A stretch of 64,000 nt of DNA from Ensifer sp. LC11 (GCF_001695835.1 NZ_MBSO01000045.1:1-64000), one strand, 5' to 3'. Counted from the stretch's first letter, positions 40,294-49,174 are shown. Notes: generated by a model from the letters alone, not told the origin. Numbers and translations: made by a program.

Positions 40294-40657
40294 GCCGTTC
40301 CTTCGCTTCTGATATATCAGTAGCTTGCACAATTTTTCACTGTGAGGCAAGCAAGGCGATTACTGTGTTTCGCTATCCCTGTGAAGCTGATACCAGCCTT
40401 GATCACGTTTAATAAGCAGTTGCTCAAAAATCACGAATTTCAAAGGCATGAATAAAGAAAGCTCATGAGACGTTTCTAACGGGAATGATGTTGACGAACG
40501 CAGAGGCGCTTGTCAGTCTTCCTTGCAGGGCCGTGCGTCGCAAGGCGCACAGGGGCCGGTGCAAGACTTGGAATAGTTGCATGTTTTCTCAATCGGCTGG
40601 GATTGAACAACGTGCAGGAGGTAACAACCGTCTGACATCGGCGTTGAGGGGCGCAAG
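40294..40657. other. Divergent regulatory region of the caspase-cytochrome cluster
   Basis: About 360 bases separate gntR from the reductase gene. The left 150 bases are clearly AT-richer than the surroundings, with runs such as CAATTTTTCAC and CACGTTTAATAAGCAG, as expected of promoters. The only clear palindrome is at 40309-40320. No convincing small gene is seen, although a short frame near 40485 is open. Confidence 0.5.
40309..40320. promoter_or_regulatory. Putative GntR operator
   Basis: The perfect 12-base palindrome CTGATATATCAG lies 16-27 bases before the gntR start codon. Its AT-rich symmetric core resembles operators of FadR-class GntR proteins. Position suggests autoregulation; binding is inferred. 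Confidence 0.5.
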
Positions 40658-41917
40658 ATGCGAATGGGCGCGTTTCTGGTCTGGTCGCTGATGGCAATTG
40701 CGGCGCTGCTGGCCGTGCCGGCGGTCAGTCACACCAATGCACTGACGACATTTTCGCTGATGGCCTCGTCCGCTGCCTTCGTCGGCATGGGCATCGCGCA
40801 GTTCATGGCCGCGCGTCCACCGTTCCTCGAAACCCTGTTCGGCGGTCTCGATCGCGTCTACCACTTCCACCGCAGGATCGGCATTTCCGTGTTGATTCTC
40901 ATCCTCATCCATTACTTCCTGAAGCCCGACTTCAAGGGCCTGGCACTGACCAGCGGCTTGAACCAGCTGGCTGCTTCCGCCGGGAAATACGCCTTCTATA
41001 GTTTCGTCGTCCTGCTCGTGCTCAGCATCGTCAAAATCGTACCAAGGACGAAGATCGAGATCCCCTACCATCTCTGGCGCTACACGCACCGCCTTATCGG
41101 CCTGCTCTTCGTTCTGGTCGCCTTCCATCAGATGTTCATCAAGCGTCCCTATGATGGCACGGCACTTTTGGCCGCCTATCTCAACGCCTTCGCGGCTCTC
41201 GGCATCTTGAGCTACGCCTACACCCAGCTTTTGCCGTGGCTGCGAACGCGCGGCTACGAAATATTCGATGTGGCCAGACACGACGGTGCGACAGTGATTG
41301 CGGCCCGGCCGCTGGGGCGACCTCTGCGCGCGAAGCCAGGACAGTTCGGTTTCCTGCGCGTGCTGAAATCGGGCCTGCGCGAGCCGCACCCGTTTACGAT
41401 CGCCGGCATAGACGCCAACGGTATCGTGCGCTTCGCGATCAAGCCACTTGGCGATTACACGCAGGCACTGCGGGAAGGTGTCGCTGTCGGCGACCGGCTG
41501 AAGCTCGAAGGAGGGTACGGGCGCTTCAATCATCGCCGCGGAGGCAAGAAGCAGATCTGGCTTGCCGGCGGCATCGGCGTGACGCCGTTCCTGGCTATGG
41601 CCGCGCATCTGACCGGCGACGAAGGTCAGGAGATTCATATGGTCTATTGCGTCCGCGATCGGCGCGAGGCCATTGGGCTCGAAACCTTCCAGAAGCAGGC
41701 CGAAAGACTCGGAAACTTCAGCTTTGTCCTGCATGATTCCTCCGCCGACGGGCGTCTGGACGCGACCAAGCTGGCAGCCGGAAGCGCGATCGATCCGGCA
41801 GAGGCCGATCTCTGGTTCTGCGGTCCGCCGGCGCTGAGAGAGGCGATCGTGAAGGGCTTGAAAGACATTGGCAAAGGGCCGCGACGGGTCGAATTCGAGC
41901 AGTTTCAGTTTCGATGA
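40658..41917 (+). CDS. NOX/ferric-reductase-like flavocytochrome
   Basis: The 419-residue protein has a membrane half (about 1-200, six helices) and a cytosolic flavodehydrogenase half. Paired heme ligands fit the ferric reductase/NOX pattern: His71 and His85 (spacing 13 residues between), and His144 and His157. The C-terminal half has an FAD-binding PHPFTIAG segment and an NAD(P) motif AGGIGVTPFLAM, then CGPPALRE near the end. It should pass electrons from cytosolic NAD(P)H through two b hemes to the periplasm. It is the first gene of the operon containing an exported cytochrome c and two caspases, 47 bases before the next gene. Confidence 0.87.
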   Translation: MRMGAFLVWSLMAIAALLAVPAVSHTNALTTFSLMASSAAFVGMGIAQFMAARPPFLETLFGGLDRVYHFHRRIGISVLILILIHYFLKPDFKGLALTSGLNQLAASAGKYAFYSFVVLLVLSIVKIVPRTKIEIPYHLWRYTHRLIGLLFVLVAFHQMFIKRPYDGTALLAAYLNAFAALGILSYAYTQLLPWLRTRGYEIFDVARHDGATVIAARPLGRPLRAKPGQFGFLRVLKSGLREPHPFTIAGIDANGIVRFAIKPLGDYTQALREGVAVGDRLKLEGGYGRFNHRRGGKKQIWLAGGIGVTPFLAMAAHLTGDEGQEIHMVYCVRDRREAIGLETFQKQAERLGNFSFVLHDSSADGRLDATKLAAGSAIDPAEADLWFCGPPALREAIVKGLKDIGKGPRRVEFEQFQFR

Positions 41918-41964
41918 ACAGCAGATTTTCAGTAGCAATTCTATTGTTTTAGGGAGAGGTTTTC

Positions 41965-44900
41965 ATGCGCGGTCTGCAGGCAAAACGAGAGGGTGCTTCG
42001 TCGTGGGGCCGCGTTGGTCGCAGGACACCGGTATTCTCGTTGATGGCGTTGCTCGCCATCTGCATCTGTCCCACCGGAGCCTCGGCGCGCGACGCTTTCG
42101 CCGATGACGCGTTTGCGACCCACAAGGCAAATGTCGACAACGGCAAGTACATGTTCAACGCCGCAGGTTGCGGCGCTTGCCATGGATCCGGCGACAACAT
42201 GGAACTGCTTTCCGGCGGCATGGAGATGAATACGGCGATCGGCACCTTCTATGCGCCGAACATTTCGCCGCACACAAATGGCATCGGCGGCTGGAGCAAT
42301 GCGCAGTTCCTGAATGCCGTGCTGGTCGGCCTCGACCGGGAGGGCAACAACCTCTACCCGGTTATGCCCTACACCTCCTATGGCGGGATGAAGCCGGAGG
42401 ATGCGCTCGACATCAAGGCCTATATCGAGACGTTGCCACAATCGGATGCCGCCTCGAAGGACCACGAGATCGCCTTCCCCTTCAGCCGGCAGACCACGAT
42501 TACGCTCTGGAAGCGCAGCCACTTCACGGTGCCCGCCTACCAGCCGCGCGAAGACACGCAGATGGAGCGTGGCCGCTATCTGGTCGAGAATGTCGGCGGC
42601 TGCGGCGACTGCCACACTCCGCGCACCACCACCTACGGGCTCGATCTGGAACGGGCATACCAGGGCGAGAAGGATCTGACGGGTGCCGTCGCCCCGGACA
42701 TCAGCAAGGCGAAGATGGCCGGGCTTGCTTCGCCGGAGGTCTTCACCAAGGGGCTGATCGATGAAGGCAAGAAACTGTCAGGTGCGCCGATCAGCGATCC
42801 GGTCATGCGACGGCTCGCCAAGGGACTGAGCGCTCTGTCGGAGGACGATCGCCGTGCGATCTATGCCTTCCTTTCCGATCGGGAAGTGAAAGCGCCGGCG
42901 CCAGTGGCGCAATCGGTCACTGCCGTCTGCAAGGAAAACACCGCGACGGAAGCGCTCGGCGGGGACAATGCGGCGTTGGCGCAACAGGCCGATGCCTTCA
43001 TCGGCAAATACTGCCGCAATTGCCACGGACCGGGGGAAAGCTCGCAGGGAAGCTATCCGGCCGGCGATCTTGCGTCGATCGCCGCAGATGCCAACTTTGT
43101 GGTGCCTGGCGATGCGGCGAAGTCGCGCCTCTACACGACAGTCGTCAGCGGTCGCATGCCGCTCGGCAAGCGACCGTCTGCGGAGGAAATCAAGGTTCTG
43201 GAGGACTGGATCAATGCGCTGAGCGAGAAGAACCTGCCGCAAACGGCCGCGGCAAAGCCGGACCGCTCGCGCCCGATATTGACCTATGTCCAGTTCGTCG
43301 AGGCCGCGCTCAAGGACATTGCGACAGTCAACGCGCTCGATCGTCCGTTCATGCGCTATTTCTCCTATCGCGACCAATACAACGGCATGATGGGATGCGA
43401 AGACGATCAGACCTTCATGAAGCGCATGGATGTGCTTGCCGGTGGCTTCAAGAAGTTGCTGAACTCACTCTCCTACGGTCCGAAACTGGTTCTGCCGACG
43501 GAAGTCGATGGCACCAACGGCCTGCTGGTGCGCGTCGATCTGCGCGAGTTGCAATGGGAAGCCGCGGACTACGACTTCCTCATCAAGCGCTACTTCTATG
43601 GCGTCGATCCGCAAAGCGACGCATCGCTTTCGGCTCTGTCCAAGGAAACGGCGACACAATTGCCGATCATGCGGATCGACTGGTTCATGAGCAATGGCGC
43701 ACGGCCGGAAATCTATAATCGGCTGATGAAGCTGCCGACGGAGATCAGCGAACTCGAAAAGCGTTTCAAGATCGATGTGGCCGACAACATACGCCGCCGC
43801 AACGTCCTGCGGGCAGGCTTCGCCGATGGCTCATCGGGCGTTTCCGACCACAACCGCATGTTGGAACGGCACGACATGCCGTTCGGCGGCTACTACTGGA
43901 AGTCCTATGATTTCGGTGGCGATGTCGGCAAACAGGTCCTAAAGCGCTTCCCGCACGGGCCGAAGGAGCTGGCACCGCTCGACGCCGGACTGGTGCCTTT
44001 CGAACACGACGGCGGCGAGATGATCTTCTCGCTCCCCAACGGCCTGCAGGGCTACTACCTCTCGAACGCCGCGGGCAAGCAGCTTGACGTCGGCCCGACC
44101 ACCATCGTGTCGTTCCGCAAGCGCCCGATCGGCAAGGGGGTCGAGATCATCAACGCGCGCTCCTGCGTCGATTGCCATGCCGACGGCATACTGTCGAAGC
44201 GCGATCAGTTGCGAGAGCAGATCGAGACATCGACGCTCTTCAGCAAGGACCAGCAGGACGTGCTGCTTGCCATGTATGTGAAGCAGGAGGAACTGGACGA
44301 AACCTATCGCAAGGACCGCCAGCGTTTCGTCGAGGCGCTGAAGGCGCTCGGCATCACCGAGCCGACGCCGGATGGCGGTCTCCAGAGCAAGCACGCGCCT
44401 GGGGAGGCCGAGATCATCACCTATTTCGCGGACAAGTACGAGGACGAGCTCGACTTTGACGCCTTGGCAGCCGAGTTCGACATGACGCCCAAGCAACTTT
44501 CCGATGCGATCAAGCGGGTAACGAACACAGATGTCCTGCGCCTGGGGCTCGACTGGGTGACGACACTGGAAGCGGGTGGAACCATTCCGCGCAACGAAGT
44601 CGAGCAGCAATATGCCCTGTTACTGGACCCCTTGCTCCAGCGTCGCCCGCTGGATACTGCAGCGATCGTCGTTGCCGGTGCCGAGCAGCCCGTGGACGCG
44701 AAGCCACAGTCGATCGCGGCCGCCGTGCCCGAGTATCGCAAGGAGGACGCTGCTTCCGGCAACAGGCTTGAGCTTGCGCTGAATGTGAAGTCGACAACAG
44801 CGAAGGTCGGTGACGAGCTTTCCTTCGAGCTCAGCGCCAACCAGGCTTGCGAGCTGCAGATCCTCTATGTCGAGGAGAACGGTAATGTCGAGGTAATTCC

Positions 44901-45192
44901 CGATGTGATGATCGGCAATCCCACGCTGCAGCCGGGTGAGCGGCGCCTGATCCCGCAACCGGGCACGGGGACGCTCACCTTCGACACACCGGCACCGGCC
45001 GAGACGATGCTGGCCTTCTGCCGCGCAGGCGGGCTTGGCGATCAGAAGCTGACGGTAGAGAAAGCGCGTGACTATGTGGCGAAGTCGAAATTGCCTCCGA
45101 CCCGGGGATTGGCGGTCAACCTCGCCAAACAGGCGCAGGCCGACGCCGGCGCCAGCAGCGTTCAGATGGTGACGTTCGAGATCAGGAACTGA
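41965..45192 (+). CDS. Exported tetraheme cytochrome c with DUF4384-like C-terminus
   Basis: The 1075-residue protein follows a strong AGGGAGAGG site. A signal peptide (about 1-42, cleavage after GASA) precedes two cytochrome c domains like those of diheme alcohol-dehydrogenase subunits (heme motifs CGACH at 69-73, CGDCH at 213-217), then a third (CRNCH, 350-354). Residues about 420-760 form a region I associate with large planctomycete/myxobacterial cytochromes (LPNGLQGYYLS), with a fourth motif CVDCH (734-738). The last 150 residues resemble DUF4384 (VGDELSFELSANQACEL), a domain usually attached to caspases. It is likely the periplasmic electron acceptor or redox sensor of the cluster. Function unknown. 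Confidence 0.85.
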   Translation: MRGLQAKREGASSWGRVGRRTPVFSLMALLAICICPTGASARDAFADDAFATHKANVDNGKYMFNAAGCGACHGSGDNMELLSGGMEMNTAIGTFYAPNISPHTNGIGGWSNAQFLNAVLVGLDREGNNLYPVMPYTSYGGMKPEDALDIKAYIETLPQSDAASKDHEIAFPFSRQTTITLWKRSHFTVPAYQPREDTQMERGRYLVENVGGCGDCHTPRTTTYGLDLERAYQGEKDLTGAVAPDISKAKMAGLASPEVFTKGLIDEGKKLSGAPISDPVMRRLAKGLSALSEDDRRAIYAFLSDREVKAPAPVAQSVTAVCKENTATEALGGDNAALAQQADAFIGKYCRNCHGPGESSQGSYPAGDLASIAADANFVVPGDAAKSRLYTTVVSGRMPLGKRPSAEEIKVLEDWINALSEKNLPQTAAAKPDRSRPILTYVQFVEAALKDIATVNALDRPFMRYFSYRDQYNGMMGCEDDQTFMKRMDVLAGGFKKLLNSLSYGPKLVLPTEVDGTNGLLVRVDLRELQWEAADYDFLIKRYFYGVDPQSDASLSALSKETATQLPIMRIDWFMSNGARPEIYNRLMKLPTEISELEKRFKIDVADNIRRRNVLRAGFADGSSGVSDHNRMLERHDMPFGGYYWKSYDFGGDVGKQVLKRFPHGPKELAPLDAGLVPFEHDGGEMIFSLPNGLQGYYLSNAAGKQLDVGPTTIVSFRKRPIGKGVEIINARSCVDCHADGILSKRDQLREQIETSTLFSKDQQDVLLAMYVKQEELDETYRKDRQRFVEALKALGITEPTPDGGLQSKHAPGEAEIITYFADKYEDELDFDALAAEFDMTPKQLSDAIKRVTNTDVLRLGLDWVTTLEAGGTIPRNEVEQQYALLLDPLLQRRPLDTAAIVVAGAEQPVDAKPQSIAAAVPEYRKEDAASGNRLELALNVKSTTAKVGDELSFELSANQACELQILYVEENGNVEVIPDVMIGNPTLQPGERRLIPQPGTGTLTFDTPAPAETMLAFCRAGGLGDQKLTVEKARDYVAKSKLPPTRGLAVNLAKQAQADAGASSVQMVTFEIRN

Positions 45193-45198
45193 CGGGCA

Positions 45199-46098
45199 AT
45201 GGTTCAGGTACGAACATTTCTTCTCGCCGCGGCTGTCATGGCGGCACTCTCGACACCAGCTTTTGCTTGCGATGGCCTTCGTCAGGCGTCGGAGGCGCTG
45301 AACCGCGGCGACGAAGCCGGCGCCCGTGCAGCCGTTAGCCCAGAACGGATCACGGGTTGCTCGGCAAGCGAAATCGCGCTGACGCGACGCGTTGTGGCGC
45401 TGGCAACGTTCAATCGTGTCGCGGCGGCCGTGGGGCAGGGCGCGAAGCTCGAAAGCTTCGAGCCCGACTTGACGGCGGCAAGCAGGGATGCCGGCGGTCC
45501 CTGGCAAATCCTCGATGCCCTTGGCGACATCAGCCGGGAGCGCAAGGACTACGAAGCAGCCGCGGCCTACTATCAGCAGGCGTTGGAAGATGCCGCCAAC
45601 GAAGCGTTGACGCCCGACTGGATGGCGCCGGACAAGGACTACATCCTGCGGCTGGACCGGCTGGCATCGGAGATGCGGCTTGCTGCGGCTGCGCCCGTCA
45701 AACTCGCGATGCGCGGTGCCTGCAAATTCTCCTATCGCGGCGTCTCGATCCGGAAGAAGGCGACGCCGGTTCGCTATGTCTTCGGCACTGCGGAATTCAC
45801 GCCCGAGGGGCTGCAGTCGGCAAACGACCTTTTCGAGTGCCTGAAATCTGCAAAGCCGCCCACCATAACCTTGATCGGCCACACGGATCCGGTCGGTACC
45901 GCCGAGGCCAATATGGCGCTCTCGATAGCGCGTGCCGACGCGCTTGCGCGCTACCTCGTCGGCGCCGGTTACCCGGGCACCTGGACTGTTGTCGGCAGGG
46001 GCGAAGAGGAGCCGTTCAAGCCGGATGATCCGAGCGCCTATGACGAGACGATGCTGCACCAGCTTGATCGGCGGGTCGAAGTGGATGTGGGGAATTAG
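45199..46098 (+). CDS. Exported OmpA-domain protein with TPR-like N-terminus
   Basis: The 299-residue protein has a signal peptide (1-23, cleavage at AFA-C24; the context is a poor lipobox). Residues about 25-165 are helical with one TPR-like unit (DYEAAAAYYQQALEDA, 118-133). Residues about 190-298 form an OmpA-like peptidoglycan-binding domain, with GHTDPVGT (227-234), an Asn and Arg at expected places (LSIARADALARYL), and LDRRVEV (289-295). It would anchor the cluster to the cell wall. It lies 6 bases after the cytochrome gene and 2 bases before the first caspase gene. Confidence 0.85.
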   Translation: MVQVRTFLLAAAVMAALSTPAFACDGLRQASEALNRGDEAGARAAVSPERITGCSASEIALTRRVVALATFNRVAAAVGQGAKLESFEPDLTAASRDAGGPWQILDALGDISRERKDYEAAAAYYQQALEDAANEALTPDWMAPDKDYILRLDRLASEMRLAAAAPVKLAMRGACKFSYRGVSIRKKATPVRYVFGTAEFTPEGLQSANDLFECLKSAKPPTITLIGHTDPVGTAEANMALSIARADALARYLVGAGYPGTWTVVGRGEEEPFKPDDPSAYDETMLHQLDRRVEVDVGN

Positions 46099-46100
46099 CG

Positions 46101-47648
46101 GTGCTGCGCAGGATCCTTCTTTCCACGGCTTTGTTCGTCTTTTCCGCGCCTCTCGCGATCGCTGCCACCGCGGCCCTCGTCGTCGGGATCGATAAATATC
46201 CCCATGAAGTGAGCCTCGACGGCGCGGTCCGGGATGCACTCGATGTCACGCAAGCGCTAAAGGCTGCTGATATCGGCACGATGCGGCAGTTCATCAATGA
46301 GCAGGCAACGAAGGACGCCATCCGATCCGCCTGGGCCGAGCTGGTCGCTGCGGCCACGCGCGGCGATACGATCGTGTTCACCTATGCCGGGCATGGTGCA
46401 CAGATGCCGGAATTGGTCGCGGGCGACGAGGAAGACGGGCTGGACGAATTCCTGGAACTGCCGGGCTTCGACCGCGCCCGTGCGGAGCAAACGGCCAAGG
46501 AAATCATCGTCGACAACGAACTCAGCGCCTGGTTTGCCGAAGCGGAGGCCAAGGGCGTGCAGGTGCTGTTTGTCTCCGACAGTTGTTACTCCGGCGGCAT
46601 GAACCGATCCATCTCTGGTAAGACGCGGCTTGCGCCGATGGTCCGTGCGAAGGTGCCGCCGCCGTCGGAAGAGGCGGTTGCTGGCGCCAAGGTAAGGGAC
46701 GTTGACCTGTCTCAAGTGACCATCCTCGCCGCATCGCTCGAGAGCCAGCCGACGCCGGAAGTGGTTATCGGCGGCGAGCCGCGTGGCGCCTTGAGCTGGA
46801 GCTTTGCCCGCGCACTCGAGGGGGCTGCCGATCGTGACGGCGATGGGCGGATTTCGCGCGTCGAACTCGAGGACTACGTCTTCTCCAACGTCAAACTTCA
46901 ATCGGAAGCCCTGCAGGTGCCGAACTTCACCCCGCAGTTGCCGCGGTCCGACAAGGAGATCGTGTTGTCCCTGCCGCGCAGTGCCAGTATTGGCGGCGCG
47001 GGCGCGACCGGCGGCGCGGGACCGAAGCTGAAGTCGCCGCGTGAAATGGGGTGGACAGGTAAGTTGGCGCTGAGCGTTTCCGGTACGATGCCAACCCTTG
47101 CCAGCGTCGGTGGCGATGGCGTGCCCTATCGATGGGATGCGGCATCAGGCGTCTTTCATACGCCGAACGGAGATGTCGCCGGCGAGCACATCGCGCCGGA
47201 CATGGTGCAAGGGGTCGTCGACAAGTTCATCCTGGTTGATTTCCTGAAGGCCATGGCGGCACAGAGCCCCGGTACCGCATCGCTCACACCTGTCAGGGAT
47301 ATCTATTCGGCCGGAGATCGCCTGAATTTCGAGGCTTCGCAGGGCGACTACGCCAACATGCTGGTGTTCAACCTCGCAAATACCGGCGAAGCGCAGCTTC
47401 TCGACGTGCAGATTTCCGGGACGGCCAGCCATGCCTTCAAGCTTCGGGACTTGGAGGTGGTAAAACCCTTCGGCGCCGATCATTTGGTGGTGATTTCGAC
47501 AAATGCGCCCGTAGATGCCATCGCGGCTGCCTTCTCCAGTGGGGGCGTCGATCCGGCAGCGCTTTTGCGCTTGCTCGAAGCGCGCTTGGAGGGCAGCGAC
47601 AGCACAGTAGCGATCCAGCCGCTCTACACGAGGGATCGGGGCCAATGA
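46101..47648 (+). CDS. Exported caspase-fold protease (clan CD, family C14), copy 1
   Basis: Translation starts at a GTG, two bases after the OmpA-gene stop (515 residues). A signal peptide (1-21, SAPLAIA-A) is followed directly by the first caspase strand (ALVVGIDKYP). The catalytic dyad is intact: His98 in YAGHG and Cys162 in VSDSCYSGG. The acidic GDEEDGLDE motif (108-116) is as in metacaspase-like proteins. After the p20-like domain (about 22-310) comes a 200-residue tail whose end (AGDRLNFEASQ to VVISTNAPVD) resembles DUF4384. It should act in the periplasm or be secreted. The substrate is unknown. Confidence 0.88.
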   Translation: MLRRILLSTALFVFSAPLAIAATAALVVGIDKYPHEVSLDGAVRDALDVTQALKAADIGTMRQFINEQATKDAIRSAWAELVAAATRGDTIVFTYAGHGAQMPELVAGDEEDGLDEFLELPGFDRARAEQTAKEIIVDNELSAWFAEAEAKGVQVLFVSDSCYSGGMNRSISGKTRLAPMVRAKVPPPSEEAVAGAKVRDVDLSQVTILAASLESQPTPEVVIGGEPRGALSWSFARALEGAADRDGDGRISRVELEDYVFSNVKLQSEALQVPNFTPQLPRSDKEIVLSLPRSASIGGAGATGGAGPKLKSPREMGWTGKLALSVSGTMPTLASVGGDGVPYRWDAASGVFHTPNGDVAGEHIAPDMVQGVVDKFILVDFLKAMAAQSPGTASLTPVRDIYSAGDRLNFEASQGDYANMLVFNLANTGEAQLLDVQISGTASHAFKLRDLEVVKPFGADHLVVISTNAPVDAIAAAFSSGGVDPAALLRLLEARLEGSDSTVAIQPLYTRDRGQ

Positions 47649-49174
47649 GCATTCGCCGCAAATCGTGGTGTTCTGCGTTTTTTGCACTGGCTTGCACGGC
47701 ACTGCTTGGCGCGCCGGCGTCGGCTGGTGATCGGGCTCTGCTCGTTGGCGTCGGCAGCTACCAGAGCTTGCCGCCAAAGTTTGTGCTGAACGGTCCGAAG
47801 AATGATCTTTCGGCGATGCAGACGTTGCTGACCGACAAGCTCGGCTTCGACGCGTCGTCCATCCGCGTCCTTGAGGATGAACAGGCGACGCGGGCAGAAA
47901 TACTCTCATCATTGAACACATGGCTTGTCGATGCGACCGGGCCCGGCGACCGGGTCTACCTCTATTTTTCCGGCCACGGCCTCCAGGTCAAGGATGACGA
48001 CGGCGATGAGGAAGACGGCTTGGACGAAGCACTGGCGCCATTCGATATCGCGGAAGGTGCGACGGATTGGGAGGGAGCGATCCTGGATGATGAAGTCGAC
48101 CAGGTTTTGGAGCGTCTGGAGGGACGGGCCGTCACGATGGTGACCGACGCCTGCCATTCCGGCACAATCTCGCGGTCGCTGTCCGATGATGCTCGCACAG
48201 GCGTCGAGGGCGCCCGCTTCCTGCCGCGCCCGAATGCCGGGCCCGTTGACCAGGCGTCGACCCGCGGGCTGAGGATCGATCTCGCTCTCGTGGACAAGCC
48301 GAAGCTGGTTGAAGCGGGCGTCACCGCATGGAGCGCGGCGGCACCCTACCAGGTGGCCTGGGAAGACGCTCGGCTTCCCGTCGCCGAAAGGCACGGTGTG
48401 TTTACGGCTGCTTTCGTCGCCGGCCAGGCGGGCAATGTCGCGGATGCCAACGGCAACGGATTGACGAGCAATGCCGAATTGCTTGAATACGTGAAGGCGC
48501 AATCGGCCGCTTATTGTGCTTTGCAGGACAAGTGCGGCAATCTCGATCCGCAGCTGGAGACCCAGCCGCAAGCGCTCGGCGATAGCGCGGTGCTGCCGGA
48601 AAAACGCGATGCTAGCGGCAACTGGCAGGGGACGTACCAGAAGGTGGGCAACCAGAATGTGGCCCACCCGGCCTATCAGGATGCCGACGCAGTCAACGCG
48701 GCGAGCGACATCATCGGAAAAACCGAGACGGGCGACGTCAGGCTCTCCATCGATGGGCCAACGAAGATGAAGGCTGGCGACGTCTTCAAGCTGACGATCA
48801 CCAGTCGGACGGGTGGTACTCTGCTGCTCTTCGACGTCAACAACCTGGGCAAGGCAATGCAGATCTTCCCGAACGATTTGGCGCAGAAGATCACGCCGCT
48901 TGCTCCGGGGGTGCCGCTGACACTGCCGGACGATTATTATGGCTTCGATTTCGAAGCGTCGGGCGACGGCGAAAGCGTCTTCGTTGCGCTTGTCGTCAGC
49001 GACGCGGTCGATCTGAGCGAGGTCGCGCCGAAGGCCCGGGGCCTGAAGATCGAATTGAATGCACGGGAAGCCTTAAGCGACATTGTCGCCCGCCTGCAGA
49101 AGACCTGGACGGACGATCTTGACCGTCGCGGCATTCGCTGGTCCGTCGGCACGCTGCGCTATCGCGTCGAATAG
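47645..49174 (+). CDS. Exported caspase-fold protease (clan CD, family C14), copy 2
   Basis: The ATG overlaps the stop of copy 1 (ATGA). The 509-residue product has a signal peptide (1-27, APASA-G), then RALLVGVGSYQSLP, the dyad His111 in YFSGHG and Cys170 in VTDACHSGT, and the same acidic DGDEEDGLDE loop (119-128). A DUF4384-like segment follows (about 375-470: MKAGDVFKLTITSRTGGTLL, in part, and IFPND), ending with a short helix. It is diverged from copy 1 outside the core motifs, so the pair is an old duplication or two acquired genes. It is the last gene of the operon; a bidirectional terminator follows. Confidence 0.88.
   Translation: MSIRRKSWCSAFFALACTALLGAPASAGDRALLVGVGSYQSLPPKFVLNGPKNDLSAMQTLLTDKLGFDASSIRVLEDEQATRAEILSSLNTWLVDATGPGDRVYLYFSGHGLQVKDDDGDEEDGLDEALAPFDIAEGATDWEGAILDDEVDQVLERLEGRAVTMVTDACHSGTISRSLSDDARTGVEGARFLPRPNAGPVDQASTRGLRIDLALVDKPKLVEAGVTAWSAAAPYQVAWEDARLPVAERHGVFTAAFVAGQAGNVADANGNGLTSNAELLEYVKAQSAAYCALQDKCGNLDPQLETQPQALGDSAVLPEKRDASGNWQGTYQKVGNQNVAHPAYQDADAVNAASDIIGKTETGDVRLSIDGPTKMKAGDVFKLTITSRTGGTLLLFDVNNLGKAMQIFPNDLAQKITPLAPGVPLTLPDDYYGFDFEASGDGESVFVALVVSDAVDLSEVAPKARGLKIELNAREALSDIVARLQKTWTDDLDRRGIRWSVGTLRYRVE

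Noticed and set aside
44620-46239. Long frame antisense to the 3' end of the cytochrome gene and the OmpA-domain gene
   Set aside because: It covers two genes with clear signal peptides and domains on the other strand, and its own product has no recognisable features.
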